NCBI RefSeq assembly: GCF_900461105.1 | Contig: NZ_UFWZ01000001.1 | Coordinates: 2,631,001-2,695,000, forward strand | DNA from: Clostridium putrefaciens | Lineage (GTDB): Bacteria > Bacillota > Clostridia > Clostridiales > Clostridiaceae | DNA length: 64,000 bases | Direction: 5' to 3' | Part shown: positions 45,627 through 55,528 of the stretch, in pieces | How the letters are laid out: every line of letters begins with the position of its first letter | Position numbering within the stretch: the stretch's first letter is position 1 | Notes under the pieces: model-generated | Database searches by the model: none | Told to the model about the DNA's origin: nothing | The model's input: only the letters and a program-made list of their open reading frames with translations | Made by a program: the position numbers and the translations under genes

Positions 45627-48600
45627 CTAAACCAAATTTATTATCGTATCCTTTTCTAGTTCTTCTCTTAATTTCCTTCTTAGCGCTTCTACAACTTCCT
45701 CTATATCATCATTATTCTTTATGGTTTTTTGACCTTTAACAAGCTCTCTCATACTTAGAGTTTTAGTATTAATAACTACTTCTGCTATAGGTTCTACCTT
45801 ATATTCTGATGTAGCAGTTTTTGTTTCACCATTTCCTACCCCTTCTGCTACTCTATTTGCCTCTTCTATTTCTTTAGCCTTTATTCTCTTTTGAGTCCCA
45901 TCTTCTGTCACTATTTCCTTTATCCACTTTAATTTAACCTTTTCTGCAAGGTCTGACATTGATGAAAGTACAACGAAACTGCTTGCACCCTCAACTCTAT
46001 TATAAAGATTATTAAATTCATTAATTACATTATCTTTGAACTTATCTTTAAAGTCATATCCATCTAAAGTTTCAAAAACTTCTTTTCTGCACATTTCTAT
46101 AAAACCTTTTACTGGAACACTTTCTTCTTCCAATAACTCAATAATTTTATTATTATACTTCTCAATTAAAAGAGGTATTGTCGGTATCCTAGAGTAAGGT
46201 TTAGGCATTCTTATTATTTCTTTTATTTCTTCTATAATTGCTTTTATATCATCATTAACTATATACTCTTTGTTCTCTTTAAAGTTTTCTAACTTCTCTA
46301 GAGCATTATCAAATATAACTCTTTGCTCACCTCTAGATGAAAATTCTATTCTTCCATTCTCTTTCTTATAGAAGAATCCTTTTATTTCATCAATATGATC
46401 AGCATAATCTAAGAAGTCTCCTTCTAAATTATATACGTCTTTAAAAAAATCAATTGTATCTGTAATATCTATTACTTCTGTAAATAGTTTCTTACCATCC
46501 TTTAATGTCTTTTCTCCCGGATAAGATGCTTTGAACGTAAAATTAACAAGCATTTCATTTATCCTTGAAAGTTCCCTTTTACATTCTTCTTTAAATATAC
46601 CCATTATTCCATCTTCATCTGCTGGAAGTGATGAGAATCCAAATAAGTCTTTGTTCAAGTCGCGAACAACATCTATATATTTTTGATTTACCTTTTCTCT
46701 AGTTTTTAAAATAACTCTCTCAATGTAGTCTCTTTTAGTTACATAGTTTACAACTTCCCTATTATTAGGAGTTAATACCTCCCCATTTAATATAACCTTA
46801 ATGTCTTGATTTTTAAATAAAGATACTACTATAGCCTGGATATCAATATCCTTCCACCCATAAGGAGCATTTGAAAACTTAGTTAATATACTCTTAACTG
46901 TAATTTGAAGGTTTCTTGAAGAACTAGTTTGTATATGGGTATTAACTTCATCCACTGCTAATCTATTTGGATTACTATCAACTAATTCCATTTGATTAAG
47001 TCTAGCATCCATTATGTCATAAAGATCTTTAGCATTTTCTTTAAACTCTTTTACATAGTTTATTTTGTTATATTTAGAATCTATTAAGACTCTTAGGCCT
47101 TCATTTATTCTATCTACTCCACTTTTTTCTTTTATATCTAAAAGACTACCATTTACATATACTTCAGCAGTTCTTAGAGCCTCTTCTATTAAGAATTTCG
47201 CTCTCTTCGCTCTATCTTCTCTTTCCCTGCTTTTTTTTGATTTAATATCCTCTATAGCAGTGCTTGATTTTGATCCACCCTTAACTCTTAAGTAAGCATC
47301 AATTTTTAATACATTTTCTATTTCATCTAGATAATTAACATCCCTTGCTATATTTATAATCACATTATTTTCCCTAGTAGATAATAGTTTTAGTTCACTT
47401 TCACTTGAACCTCCTACTAGATCAAAGTTTGCAGTTATTACCTTAACTCCTATTTCATTTGTTTGCGGTCCTCTAGTTCTGTCATCTACAATTTTATTAA
47501 ATGTAAATTGATATTTTCTTGAATATGAGAATTTAGAATCTCCATATATATCATCAAATATTATTTCAGAAGCCTTTTGGATAACCTCTCCATTATCAAC
47601 TGACATATTCTTAATTTCTTTATTTACATCTTGTTCATCATTTGTTAGGAATATATATTCATCACCATTCTTTTGAACTAATGTCTCTCTTATTAGTTTA
47701 TTTAAAGATTCTTGAACCTTTTTCTTTGTCTCTAACTTATCTGCATCTATTTCACTTATTAATAATGTTGAAAGGTTCTCTATATTAGACTTTATTTCCT
47801 TTACATACTTAACTAAAAATAATAGTTTTAAAACTTCAACATCAAATTCACTTAAATTATCATTCTTTTCCGCATGAATAATAACCGTTCTTATAGATGA
47901 ATCTAAGAAAGTTTCTATTGTTTTATAAAATGCCGAAAAAGGTATAAGTACATTAACTTCTCCATTCATATACTCTACTGCCACTTGTTGATAAGCTCCT
48001 AGGAGAGACCTCTCTCCCTTAGATAAACTCTTACCTGAAGCGCCATGTTCTCTTACTCCACTAAAGGCTGATTGAAGTAGATTGAATTGGTAAGGTATAA
48101 ATGGGTAAACCTCTGCAAATTCGTCTCCATTTTTATACAACTTCATTTCAGCAGTATCTGATGTAAAAGTTAAAAGGTTCTTTATTATAGATTCTTTTTG
48201 CTCATATAATGCTTTTAAATAACTTGCTCCCGCATCATTTTTTCTAAGTATACGTTTCTTAATTACTTCATCTACATTGGCAGAGGATAAAGATAATCTA
48301 GTATTAAATCTACCTTGTATTTTTGAGAAGTCATTACCCTTAACCTTTGTAAACTCATCTATTCCTTCTTGAGAAGTAACTATAACCCAGCACTTACCCC
48401 CGCACTTAGTTCCTAAATCTTCTACAACCGTTTGAAGGTTTAACATAAGCCCTGTATTGTCCCCTATGTACTGACCTATTTCATCCACTAGGAATACAAC
48501 ATGATGGTTTTTTCCTTTTGATTCACTATATTCTTTGACCCTTTTAGCGAAATCATCTATGCTTAATGAGTAGTTTTCTTCTGACTTGTTATACCAATTT

Positions 48601-49274
48601 CTTGCTGCCTCTTGACTCATTTTAGTTGTTTTTGATAATGCTTCTACTATGTTATCTTCTTCATAATAAAAATCAGCCCTAGTATCTTCCCATATCTTCC
48701 CTGATATATTTTTAAATTCATTTGTAAAATCATCATAAACTCCATCTTTAACCATTTGAATTTCTAAATCTGCTATCCATGGCTTAGATCCACAAAAACC
48801 TTGCATTTCGTTGAACATCTTATTAAACACTTTAACTATAGCGTTCTTATTAGACTTTGAATCCGAATCAGATTTTGAATCTATATTAAAAAGTATGACA
48901 TCTGCTTTCACATCTCCCGCCTGCTTCATATTTGCTAAAATGAAACTGTCTAATTCCTTATCATCAAAGTAATTAATAGCCTTCTTCCCTTCTATTTCTC
49001 TATTTTCTAGAAGATAAGAAAGTATCTTTAAAAAGTGAGACTTACCGCTACCAAAGAACCCTGAAATCCAAACTCCATTTTTATCTGTATTGCCTATAAT
49101 ACCTGTCTTATATGCTTCAAAAAATCTATCAATATGCTTATTTAACTCACCTGTTACAACATATTCATCTAACTCTTGCTTTATATTTTCATCATCTGCC
49201 TGACCAACCTTTATAACCCCTTTTATATCTCTGTCTATTTCCTTATGAAACATGTCTTTTAACTTAAATTCCAT
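45627..49274 (-). CDS. brxC: BREX ATPase BrxC
   Basis: The product has 1215 residues with Walker A GFFGSGKSH at 72-80, and HHVVFLVDEIGQYIGD as Walker B near residue 260. It is the large DUF499/BrxC-PglY-type ATPase core of BREX. It starts with MEFKLKDMFHKEIDRDIKGV, typical for the family, after GGGGGAAGG. Order brxA-brxB-brxC-pglX is the standard type 1 layout. Confidence 0.94.
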   Translation of the reverse strand: MEFKLKDMFHKEIDRDIKGVIKVGQADDENIKQELDEYVVTGELNKHIDRFFEAYKTGIIGNTDKNGVWISGFFGSGKSHFLKILSYLLENREIEGKKAINYFDDKELDSFILANMKQAGDVKADVILFNIDSKSDSDSKSNKNAIVKVFNKMFNEMQGFCGSKPWIADLEIQMVKDGVYDDFTNEFKNISGKIWEDTRADFYYEEDNIVEALSKTTKMSQEAARNWYNKSEENYSLSIDDFAKRVKEYSESKGKNHHVVFLVDEIGQYIGDNTGLMLNLQTVVEDLGTKCGGKCWVIVTSQEGIDEFTKVKGNDFSKIQGRFNTRLSLSSANVDEVIKKRILRKNDAGASYLKALYEQKESIIKNLLTFTSDTAEMKLYKNGDEFAEVYPFIPYQFNLLQSAFSGVREHGASGKSLSKGERSLLGAYQQVAVEYMNGEVNVLIPFSAFYKTIETFLDSSIRTVIIHAEKNDNLSEFDVEVLKLLFLVKYVKEIKSNIENLSTLLISEIDADKLETKKKVQESLNKLIRETLVQKNGDEYIFLTNDEQDVNKEIKNMSVDNGEVIQKASEIIFDDIYGDSKFSYSRKYQFTFNKIVDDRTRGPQTNEIGVKVITANFDLVGGSSESELKLLSTRENNVIINIARDVNYLDEIENVLKIDAYLRVKGGSKSSTAIEDIKSKKSREREDRAKRAKFLIEEALRTAEVYVNGSLLDIKEKSGVDRINEGLRVLIDSKYNKINYVKEFKENAKDLYDIMDARLNQMELVDSNPNRLAVDEVNTHIQTSSSRNLQITVKSILTKFSNAPYGWKDIDIQAIVVSLFKNQDIKVILNGEVLTPNNREVVNYVTKRDYIERVILKTREKVNQKYIDVVRDLNKDLFGFSSLPADEDGIMGIFKEECKRELSRINEMLVNFTFKASYPGEKTLKDGKKLFTEVIDITDTIDFFKDVYNLEGDFLDYADHIDEIKGFFYKKENGRIEFSSRGEQRVIFDNALEKLENFKENKEYIVNDDIKAIIEEIKEIIRMPKPYSRIPTIPLLIEKYNNKIIELLEEESVPVKGFIEMCRKEVFETLDGYDFKDKFKDNVINEFNNLYNRVEGASSFVVLSSMSDLAEKVKLKWIKEIVTEDGTQKRIKAKEIEEANRVAEGVGNGETKTATSEYKVEPIAEVVINTKTLSMRELVKGQKTIKNNDDIEEVVEALRRKLREELEKDTIINLV

Positions 49275-49379
49275 CTTACCTTCCCCCTGCTATTTTTAAT
49301 ATTTATCCGGTAACTAACCACTGCTAAAACTACTGCTTTTACAAGCAGTCGTTAAGCATTGCTAAGTTCCTGGATTAGT

Positions 49380-49964
49380 TTACACTCTATCTACTAATTG
49401 AAATGCTCTATAATAATTGTCATCTTTTAAACTGTTAAATAACATAAGAGTTCCACCATCATAAGTTCCCGGAAAGAACATTACTAATGGTTGCTTTTCT
49501 ACAACTCTGTGTAGGTTATTTAGAATTGTATGTGACCTAATTATGGGCCACGCTTTACCTACCCCCGTTAAAAAAACTATATCTGCTCCTTCTAGTCTTT
49601 CTCCTATATATTTAACGAACACATCATCTTCTTCTGTAATTCTTAAAGTTGACTTAGTTGCTTTAAAAATTACATGTTCGCTACCCTTTTTCTCTTCCAT
49701 TTCAAAATTCTTTTTAAGATAACCTTTTTCTTCTAACATTTCTATGATTATTTCATACAAATCAAACTCTACTATATTTAATCCGTAGCCACCTTGAACT
49801 TTTTCTTTTATAAACTTAACCCTATCTCTAACTAAAAGTTCATACTCTGGCTCATAATCAAATATATAGAATCCAATTTCATTACCTAGCCCTTTGTTTT
49901 TTCTAAAGTTAGGCTCTATTATCTTAGGTAATATTTCATCAATTCTCCGATATATATCTTTCAT
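49380..49964 (-). CDS. brxB: BREX protein BrxB (DUF1788)
   Basis: The product has 194 residues with GVGKAWPIIRSHTILNNLHR and PLVMFFPGTYDGGTLMLF, typical of DUF1788. The function in BREX is unclear. It lies between brxA and brxC. Confidence 0.93.
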   Translation of the reverse strand: MKDIYRRIDEILPKIIEPNFRKNKGLGNEIGFYIFDYEPEYELLVRDRVKFIKEKVQGGYGLNIVEFDLYEIIIEMLEEKGYLKKNFEMEEKKGSEHVIFKATKSTLRITEEDDVFVKYIGERLEGADIVFLTGVGKAWPIIRSHTILNNLHRVVEKQPLVMFFPGTYDGGTLMLFNSLKDDNYYRAFQLVDRV

Positions 49965-49984
49965 TTATATCCTCCTGTATTTTA

Positions 49985-50100
49985 GTGGGCAGTTGGTCGT
50001 TGGCGGTAGTTAGTGGGTAGTGGCAGTTGGTCGTTGGCAGTTGATAATAAGTTCCACCTACTGTTTACTACTCACTACTCACTACTCACCACTCACTACC
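49985..50100. repeat. Degenerate heptanucleotide repeats between brxA and brxB
   Basis: The run contains units in both orientations: GTGGGCAGTTGG-type first and ACTCACTACTCACTACCCAC-type after. They could pair as a hairpin. Confidence 0.8.
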
Positions 50101-50704
50101 CACACTCTCCAACAATTGCATTTATATATTTTTTATCACCTATTTTATACAGGTACTCTTTAACTTCACTGTCTAAAATAGGAGTCTTTATTTTTCTATC
50201 ACCTTTTTGATTTTCAATAAGTCCACATTCAAAAAGAATTCTTACATAAACTTGTTTTAACTTTTTAAATGTATACTCTGTCCAAGAGGCTACTTTTTCA
50301 CTTTGCTCTCTTTTACTTTGGAAAAATGTATTAAAGTCCTTATCTCTTAAAAATAATTCTCTTAATAATAATTTTTCCTTATAAACTTCATTCATAAACT
50401 CGAAAAATAATCTATCTGTCTTAATAATTGCATACAAAACAAGTATCTTTGATGTTTCTACATTTCCCTCTGATATTTTATCTATTATGAATTTATCTAA
50501 ATCTTTAAGTCTTGCCACAATAATTGATGCAACTTCCTTCTTTCTTGTTTCACTTTCAAGTTGAAAAATATTATCTTCCAATGATTTATTTTTTATACCT
50601 TCAGCTTTCAACCCTTTACTTATAAGGCTTGCAGCCTTTTTAGTTTCTTTATATAAATATGGTCTAGACTTAATAGTTGATTTATATTCCATACTTAACT
50701 TCAC
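50096..50704 (-). CDS. brxA: BREX protein BrxA (DUF1819)
   Basis: The product has 202 residues of the DUF1819 family, with SRPYLYKETKKAASLI near the start and KQVYVRILFECGLI near the end. Homologues bind DNA. It is the first gene of the BREX operon; the promoter should lie at 50705-50790. Confidence 0.92.
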   Translation of the reverse strand: MKLSMEYKSTIKSRPYLYKETKKAASLISKGLKAEGIKNKSLEDNIFQLESETRKKEVASIIVARLKDLDKFIIDKISEGNVETSKILVLYAIIKTDRLFFEFMNEVYKEKLLLRELFLRDKDFNTFFQSKREQSEKVASWTEYTFKKLKQVYVRILFECGLIENQKGDRKIKTPILDSEVKEYLYKIGDKKYINAIVGECG

Positions 50705-50784
50705 CTCCGTGGTCCAGTTTTATAATATTAATTCTACCATAATAGAATGTAAATATACACAGTTATTAATTAATAGCTTGAGTC

Positions 50785-50871
50785 AAATAAAAGTGGGCAA
50801 CTATTTTATTTATTTTGTTAGCAAGAGGGTAACTTCGTCCCACTCTATCACCTTAGTGGTCCAGTAAATTA
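50785..50871. repeat. Repeat B copy 3
   Basis: It starts AAATAAAAGTGGGCAACTATT as in copy 1 and ends GGTCCAGTAAATTA, directly joined to the truncated mntA fragment. Confidence 0.7.
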
Positions 50872-51044
50872 TTGTTTATCCCTTTGGAGAAATTATGATA
50901 TCAAGCCCTAATAAAATCATATTACAGGAAGAACGGTATTTAGATTATATACTAGGGTATTCATCTTTTAAAAGAGATAGAGAGTACTTAGAAATTATAA
51001 GAGACTATCACTTAAAGGAGAGAGGATTGTAGTTATGGTTTATT
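50872..51044 (+). pseudogene. 3' fragment of a second mntA and first codons of hepT
   Basis: It is nearly identical to 33272-33445. The mntA start and catalytic GSxxD region are missing, replaced by repeat B. The hepT start ATG at 51035 is present but reads into repeat A and stops after about 11 codons. Confidence 0.9.
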
Positions 51045-51189
51045 ATCAAGTGATTCTTAGACTCACGTAGAGTTTACTTATAAGGAATACATCTCTCCAT
51101 CTGAGTCTTAGAAGAACTTATCCAGGGGCGTAGCAGCCGTCATCCCCCACCTTGAAGAGGATAGGGGTGTTACGGATGGTAGCCATCGG
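51045..51189 (-). repeat. Repeat A copy 3, inserted in second hepT copy
   Basis: This 145-bp element is inserted in minus orientation. Removing exactly these bases restores the sequence of the intact hepT copy at 33445 with one mismatch. The insertion point is TTTAT on the element's strand and no bases are duplicated. Confidence 0.9.
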
Positions 51190-51656
51190 ATAAATATAAA
51201 AAAGAAAAGTTAAAAGAAAAGCTTGTAGAAAGTAAAGTCTTTTTAGTGAGAATAAGAGAGTGTTTAAAGAGAAACCCAAATAGTGAGGATGAAATAGTAG
51301 ATGAAGCTATTATATCTTACTTTAATTCTTTCTGTGAATTTATATTAGATATGTGTGAAACATATTTAGTAGCAACAGAAAATTATATACCTAATAAATC
51401 CGGGGTAGATATAATAGAATTATCATCAAACTTTGGATTCATATCTTCAAATAATTCTAAGAAACTTCAAGGAATAGTGAGACTTAGGAATAGATATACT
51501 CATGATTATTATCAAAGGAAGTTAGCAAAGAAAAGAATTATAGACATATGCAAATCTGAAATGATAACTTTAGATTTATTTCTAGAAACGTCTTCTGAAA
51601 GAATAAGATTAGTTATTAGTGACAAGAACTTGGGCAACACCTCAAAGGCCCAGTAA
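51190..51656 (+). pseudogene. hepT copy 2, interrupted
   Basis: The body of the HEPN gene is intact and almost identical to the first copy, including the RNRYTHDYY site. It lacks its start; a GTG at 51246 could begin a 136-residue shortened form missing the first 27 residues. Confidence 0.85.
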
Positions 51657-51843
51657 ATTATCAAAAGCAAAGGCCTTTGGTACCGACTTCCTTAACGTGG
51701 GTTTTGTGGCTTTAATTGACTACACCCCTTATTGACAAAATAAAAAGGATATAGACATTATAGCTATACCCTTCTTAAATTTTGCAATATATTGAAATTT
51801 CAAAAATGCGTGGTTTTGGGCTTAGAATCCCATGTTAGAACTA

Positions 51844-52107
51844 CTATTGGTTTACTTTTTTTCGCTTACCTTTTTCATTAATAAAATAAACTGCCAATAA
51901 AATCAAGACAACAATCGAATAAATTATATTAATAATTATTTGTGCTGAGTTACCTACGTTGTTATATATACCAAAAGTTCTTCTGTAAAACATTCCTGTA
52001 ATAAAAACAAAAATTATAACTAAATTAAAACCTTTTTTATCTTTACTATACTTAATTATAAAATATATACCAATAAAAATAGAAAGTAAAATTGTACCAT
52101 AATCCAT
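51844..52107 (-). CDS. Small membrane protein
   Basis: The product has 87 residues with about three hydrophobic helices and a Lys-rich C-terminus, preceded by GGGGGTGATG. No family recognised. Upstream at 52171-52254 a 27-codon frame begins MVFLENHETVAVEITMFD. It may be a remnant or tiny peptide and lacks an obvious ribosome site. Confidence 0.6.
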   Translation of the reverse strand: MDYGTILLSIFIGIYFIIKYSKDKKGFNLVIIFVFITGMFYRRTFGIYNNVGNSAQIIINIIYSIVVLILLAVYFINEKGKRKKVNQ

Positions 52108-52385
52108 ATTACATCACCCCCTTATCCCATTTTTAATATTGTAAAAATATATAACATCGTTTTTTGTTTCTTAGCTTTTATCTTTAGACTGAAAACCTAA
52201 ATCAAACATGGTTATTTCAACAGCTACAGTTTCGTGATTTTCAAGAAAAACCATTTTTTATCATATTGCTAAAAACACTGGATTTAATATACCATAAGTA
52301 ATTAATCAAAAGCAGTCATATCATTGTCTGGTTGCCATGAACTGGTAGTTTCTTAATTTAATAAAAATTTTATTTGTCCAATTAC

Positions 52386-54008
52386 CTACAAGCTTATTAT
52401 ATAATCTGCATTTAATTTCATTGAATCATCATGGGATATAATAATGATGATTTTATCTGCTTTAACTTTATTTATTGTCTCATTTAAAATGTTAATACTA
52501 TTAATATCCAATGCTGATGTAGGTTCATCCATTATAAGAATGTTGGAATTTTTAATAAAAACTCTTACTAAAGCTATCTTTTGTTTTTCGCCTCCAGAGA
52601 TATTAATCTTTTTATTAGTAAGAAGTATATTCTCCTCTAAATCCAATGATTTTAAATTCAACTTATCACACCAATAATCAACTAAATCCCTTTGAACATT
52701 ATCTATTCCATAGGTTAAATTATCATATAATGTTGTATTTAATAATAATGATTCTTGTTCAACAATTCCAAAAAGAATCTTTCGTATAGCATATAAATCT
52801 AAATTTTTTATATTCTCTTCATTATAAAATATATTGCCTTCATATGAATTTAAGTATAATCCACATATGATATTAATCAAAGTGCTTTTTCCAACACCAT
52901 TTAAACCATTAATTAAATATATATTACCCTTTTGAAATTTATAGCTAAATCTGTCAAATATCATTTTTTCATCAAATGAAAAGCTAATATCTTGCAATTC
53001 TATGGAATCAATTCTTTTTAAAAGTTTATCACCATTAGGCTCTTTTGGTATATCTAAAATCTCTATTAACCTATCATATGATGTTAATGTCTCTTGATAT
53101 GATTTTCCCAATGATAAAAATCCATTTATTAAGCTTAATAAAACCGTATAATATCCTTTTATTATTATAAAGTTTCCTATTGTCATTCTATTATTCATAA
53201 TTTCAATTCCTCCATAGAAAAACAAAAAGACATTAAAAACATTTTCAACCGTAGAGTCTGCACTAAGAAAGAGATAATTAAATTTGAAATATTTTAGTAA
53301 GGATTTTAAAAAATTTGGAAATGCTTTTTTTAGTTCATTATCTAACACTTCAAATGCTGAGTTCAACTTTATAAAACTTATATTCGAGAGTTGTTCATTC
53401 ATTTTTGAAAAAAACTTGCTTTGCTCTTCTTTATAATCATAATTTGACTTATATAGTGGCTTTTTAAAAACCATATATAATAAAATATATATTGGGATAC
53501 TTAATAATACTATTATAGTAATCTTAATATTCAACCTATACATTAACAAAAATATCGATATAAAGCTAATTAGCATTATTAAAATATTAATTAGTATAGA
53601 GACAGAAAAACCAATTACAACGTTAGAATCATTATTAATTCTTTGATTCAAATATACTGTATCAGTATTTTTAAAGAATGTCATAGGTAACCTTTTTACA
53701 TGTCTTAATACTTCATAGTTTAACTCAAAAACTATTTTAGCTTGAGTCTTAAATAAACAATAATTGCAATAATTGCTTAAGATTGCACTTAATAATCCTA
53801 TTATTAAAATAATGGCAGTATTATAGTAAATTATTTTAATAGTTTTGAATTCTAAAAGTTGGTCGATAAAATTACCTGTTATATATGTAATAGACAAATT
53901 TAGAACTTTTAATATTATAGTAATAAGTATTAAAAAAAATAAACTAAATTTATATTCACACAAATATTTATTGCAAAGTTTCATGATTTTCATAAGATTA
54001 TTTTTCAA
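52386..54008 (-). CDS. ABC exporter (fused membrane and ATPase domains), RiPP export
   Basis: The product has 540 residues: six membrane helices (about 20-300), then an ATPase with Walker A GLNGVGKST, signature ISGGEKQKIAL, Walker B NILIMDEPTSALD and a late ISHDDSM switch. There is no C39 leader-peptidase domain. It follows the radical SAM gene on the same strand, so it probably exports the modified peptide or gives immunity. Leader cleavage would need another protease. Confidence 0.85.
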   Translation of the reverse strand: MKNNLMKIMKLCNKYLCEYKFSLFFLILITIILKVLNLSITYITGNFIDQLLEFKTIKIIYYNTAIILIIGLLSAILSNYCNYCLFKTQAKIVFELNYEVLRHVKRLPMTFFKNTDTVYLNQRINNDSNVVIGFSVSILINILIMLISFISIFLLMYRLNIKITIIVLLSIPIYILLYMVFKKPLYKSNYDYKEEQSKFFSKMNEQLSNISFIKLNSAFEVLDNELKKAFPNFLKSLLKYFKFNYLFLSADSTVENVFNVFLFFYGGIEIMNNRMTIGNFIIIKGYYTVLLSLINGFLSLGKSYQETLTSYDRLIEILDIPKEPNGDKLLKRIDSIELQDISFSFDEKMIFDRFSYKFQKGNIYLINGLNGVGKSTLINIICGLYLNSYEGNIFYNEENIKNLDLYAIRKILFGIVEQESLLLNTTLYDNLTYGIDNVQRDLVDYWCDKLNLKSLDLEENILLTNKKINISGGEKQKIALVRVFIKNSNILIMDEPTSALDINSINILNETINKVKADKIIIIISHDDSMKLNADYIISL

Positions 54009-54184
54009 CCTCTTTCTTTTAGTTATATTTATATATCCTCATTTATATGACATTCTAAATTTTAAAAACAACATCTTTTAAGCTTGAGATTCTACTTTTT
54101 AATTGCTTAGTAGAATCTCATTTGTAAATGCTTAAAAAGCAAATTAAATCTCTCACAATATATAAAGTCATTACTTATAAATAT

Positions 54185-55369
54185 TTATTTAGTTTCATTT
54201 AAATATTTATAAGCGATTAACTTTAATATATCATCTAAGTTGTACTTTAAAGATATATTTCCAACAGATTTATTAGGATCTCCTACTAAGTTCCAGCATT
54301 TTTGCAAGCTACCATCCGGCTCAATTATGTAAGAATTCGGCGATACCGCTGCACACACTGATACTTGAGGACTTATGGATATTGAAGTAGGAATATTCTT
54401 TTCTTGTGCCAATCGATATAATTTCATTTCTTCTTGTGCGTATTCTTTGGTAGTGTAACAAGTTTCATTAAGGCAACTTTTAGAAGTATCATAATCACGT
54501 ACCACACTAAAGTATGTTTTAATATTTTTTTTATCACTAATACCAGTTTTCTTTAATGATTCAAGAAAACTATCCATACAATCACTATTGTCTTTATTAA
54601 TATTTACTCTTACTGATATGTTGAGCTTATCATTAGATTCTAATAAGTTTTGAATAATTCTGTCATATGTTCCATTTCCATCATGAAGCATTCTTCTTTC
54701 ATCGTGAGTATGCTTATCACCATCAATAGTAACCTGAACAAAAGTTATACCTAGCTCAACTAACTCATCTGATGTCTTTTTATTCAATAAATAACCATTT
54801 GTTATTATACTTGAATATACGTTCAAATTTTTCTTCTTAGATAACTCATTAATTTTCAACTGCAACTTTTTTAATATATCAAATCTAACTAATGGTTCAC
54901 CTCCAAACCAAGCTATTGATAAGTTACTATCATTTTTCAGTGAATCATCTATAAACTTAACTGTAGCATCAATAACCTCAGGTGTCATATGTTGATTAGG
55001 ATAATTCTTATCTTTTTCAAAACAATATACACACCTGAAGTTACAGCTTAAAGTTGGTACTAAAGTAAGTGACATTGATTGATTATTATATCTTGATATA
55101 TCACTAGCAGCTAATAGCATATTATACTCATCTATATCTTTGTAAACTAAAAATCCACCTTCTAATAATGAATTTAAGAATTTATCATCTTGTATTAAAT
55201 CTGCTTCTATTATCGATCCTGTAAAATCACACCTTATTGCCAATTCTTTATTCTTTTCATCTACTTTTCCAAACCCACCAGTAAAAGCATTATAAAGATA
55301 AATATCTTTATCTAAAAAGATTTTATGATTGTATTTTGAAAACTTGTAATCATTTAAGTTAAAATCCAT
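54185..55369 (-). CDS. Radical SAM/SPASM peptide maturase
   Basis: The product has 394 residues. Cys109, Cys113 and Cys116 in CNFRCVYC bind the radical SAM cluster, and FGGEPL follows. An N-terminal region of about 100 residues resembles the RRE-like part of Cys-rich-peptide maturases. A SPASM-like region has Cys299, Cys304, Cys339 and Cys358 (PDGSLQKCWN). The usual last Cys group of SPASM (C-x2-C-x-n-C-x-GC) is absent; the protein ends NETK soon after. It may be truncated or an unusual form. Likely forms thioether or other crosslinks on the precursors upstream. Confidence 0.85.
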   Translation of the reverse strand: MDFNLNDYKFSKYNHKIFLDKDIYLYNAFTGGFGKVDEKNKELAIRCDFTGSIIEADLIQDDKFLNSLLEGGFLVYKDIDEYNMLLAASDISRYNNQSMSLTLVPTLSCNFRCVYCFEKDKNYPNQHMTPEVIDATVKFIDDSLKNDSNLSIAWFGGEPLVRFDILKKLQLKINELSKKKNLNVYSSIITNGYLLNKKTSDELVELGITFVQVTIDGDKHTHDERRMLHDGNGTYDRIIQNLLESNDKLNISVRVNINKDNSDCMDSFLESLKKTGISDKKNIKTYFSVVRDYDTSKSCLNETCYTTKEYAQEEMKLYRLAQEKNIPTSISISPQVSVCAAVSPNSYIIEPDGSLQKCWNLVGDPNKSVGNISLKYNLDDILKLIAYKYLNETK

Positions 55370-55483
55370 TCCATGTTAGCTCCTTCCTTATACCCTTGTT
55401 TTAAAATATAATCTTGATACCATACCATCTACATTCGAACTAGTAAATATCTTTAAACATCTATAACTGAGAAAATTTAAATA

Positions 55484-55528
55484 CAAAGTTGCATAGCATA
55501 TATTAACACTAAACCCTATGCAACTTTC
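55484..55528 (-). terminator. Attenuating hairpin between precursor and maturase
   Basis: A 12-bp stem (AAAGTTGCATAG/CTATGCAACTTT) lies between the third precursor gene and the radical SAM gene. It would reduce transcription of the enzymes relative to the precursor, as is common in RiPP operons. Nothing else is visible in 55370-55668. Confidence 0.65.

Noticed and set aside
50013-50210. Plus-strand frame rich in HYSLLTT
   Set aside because: It overlaps brxA and heptanucleotide repeats on the other strand and is a shadow.
51657-51843. Possible short gene between hepT copy 2 and the membrane protein
   Set aside because: No frame with start, ribosome site and recognisable content; only a weak hairpin near 51750-51780.
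52171-52254. 27-codon frame MVFLENHETVAVEITMFD... as another RiPP precursor
   Set aside because: It has no Cys, no shared leader and no clear ribosome site, so it was left as a note.
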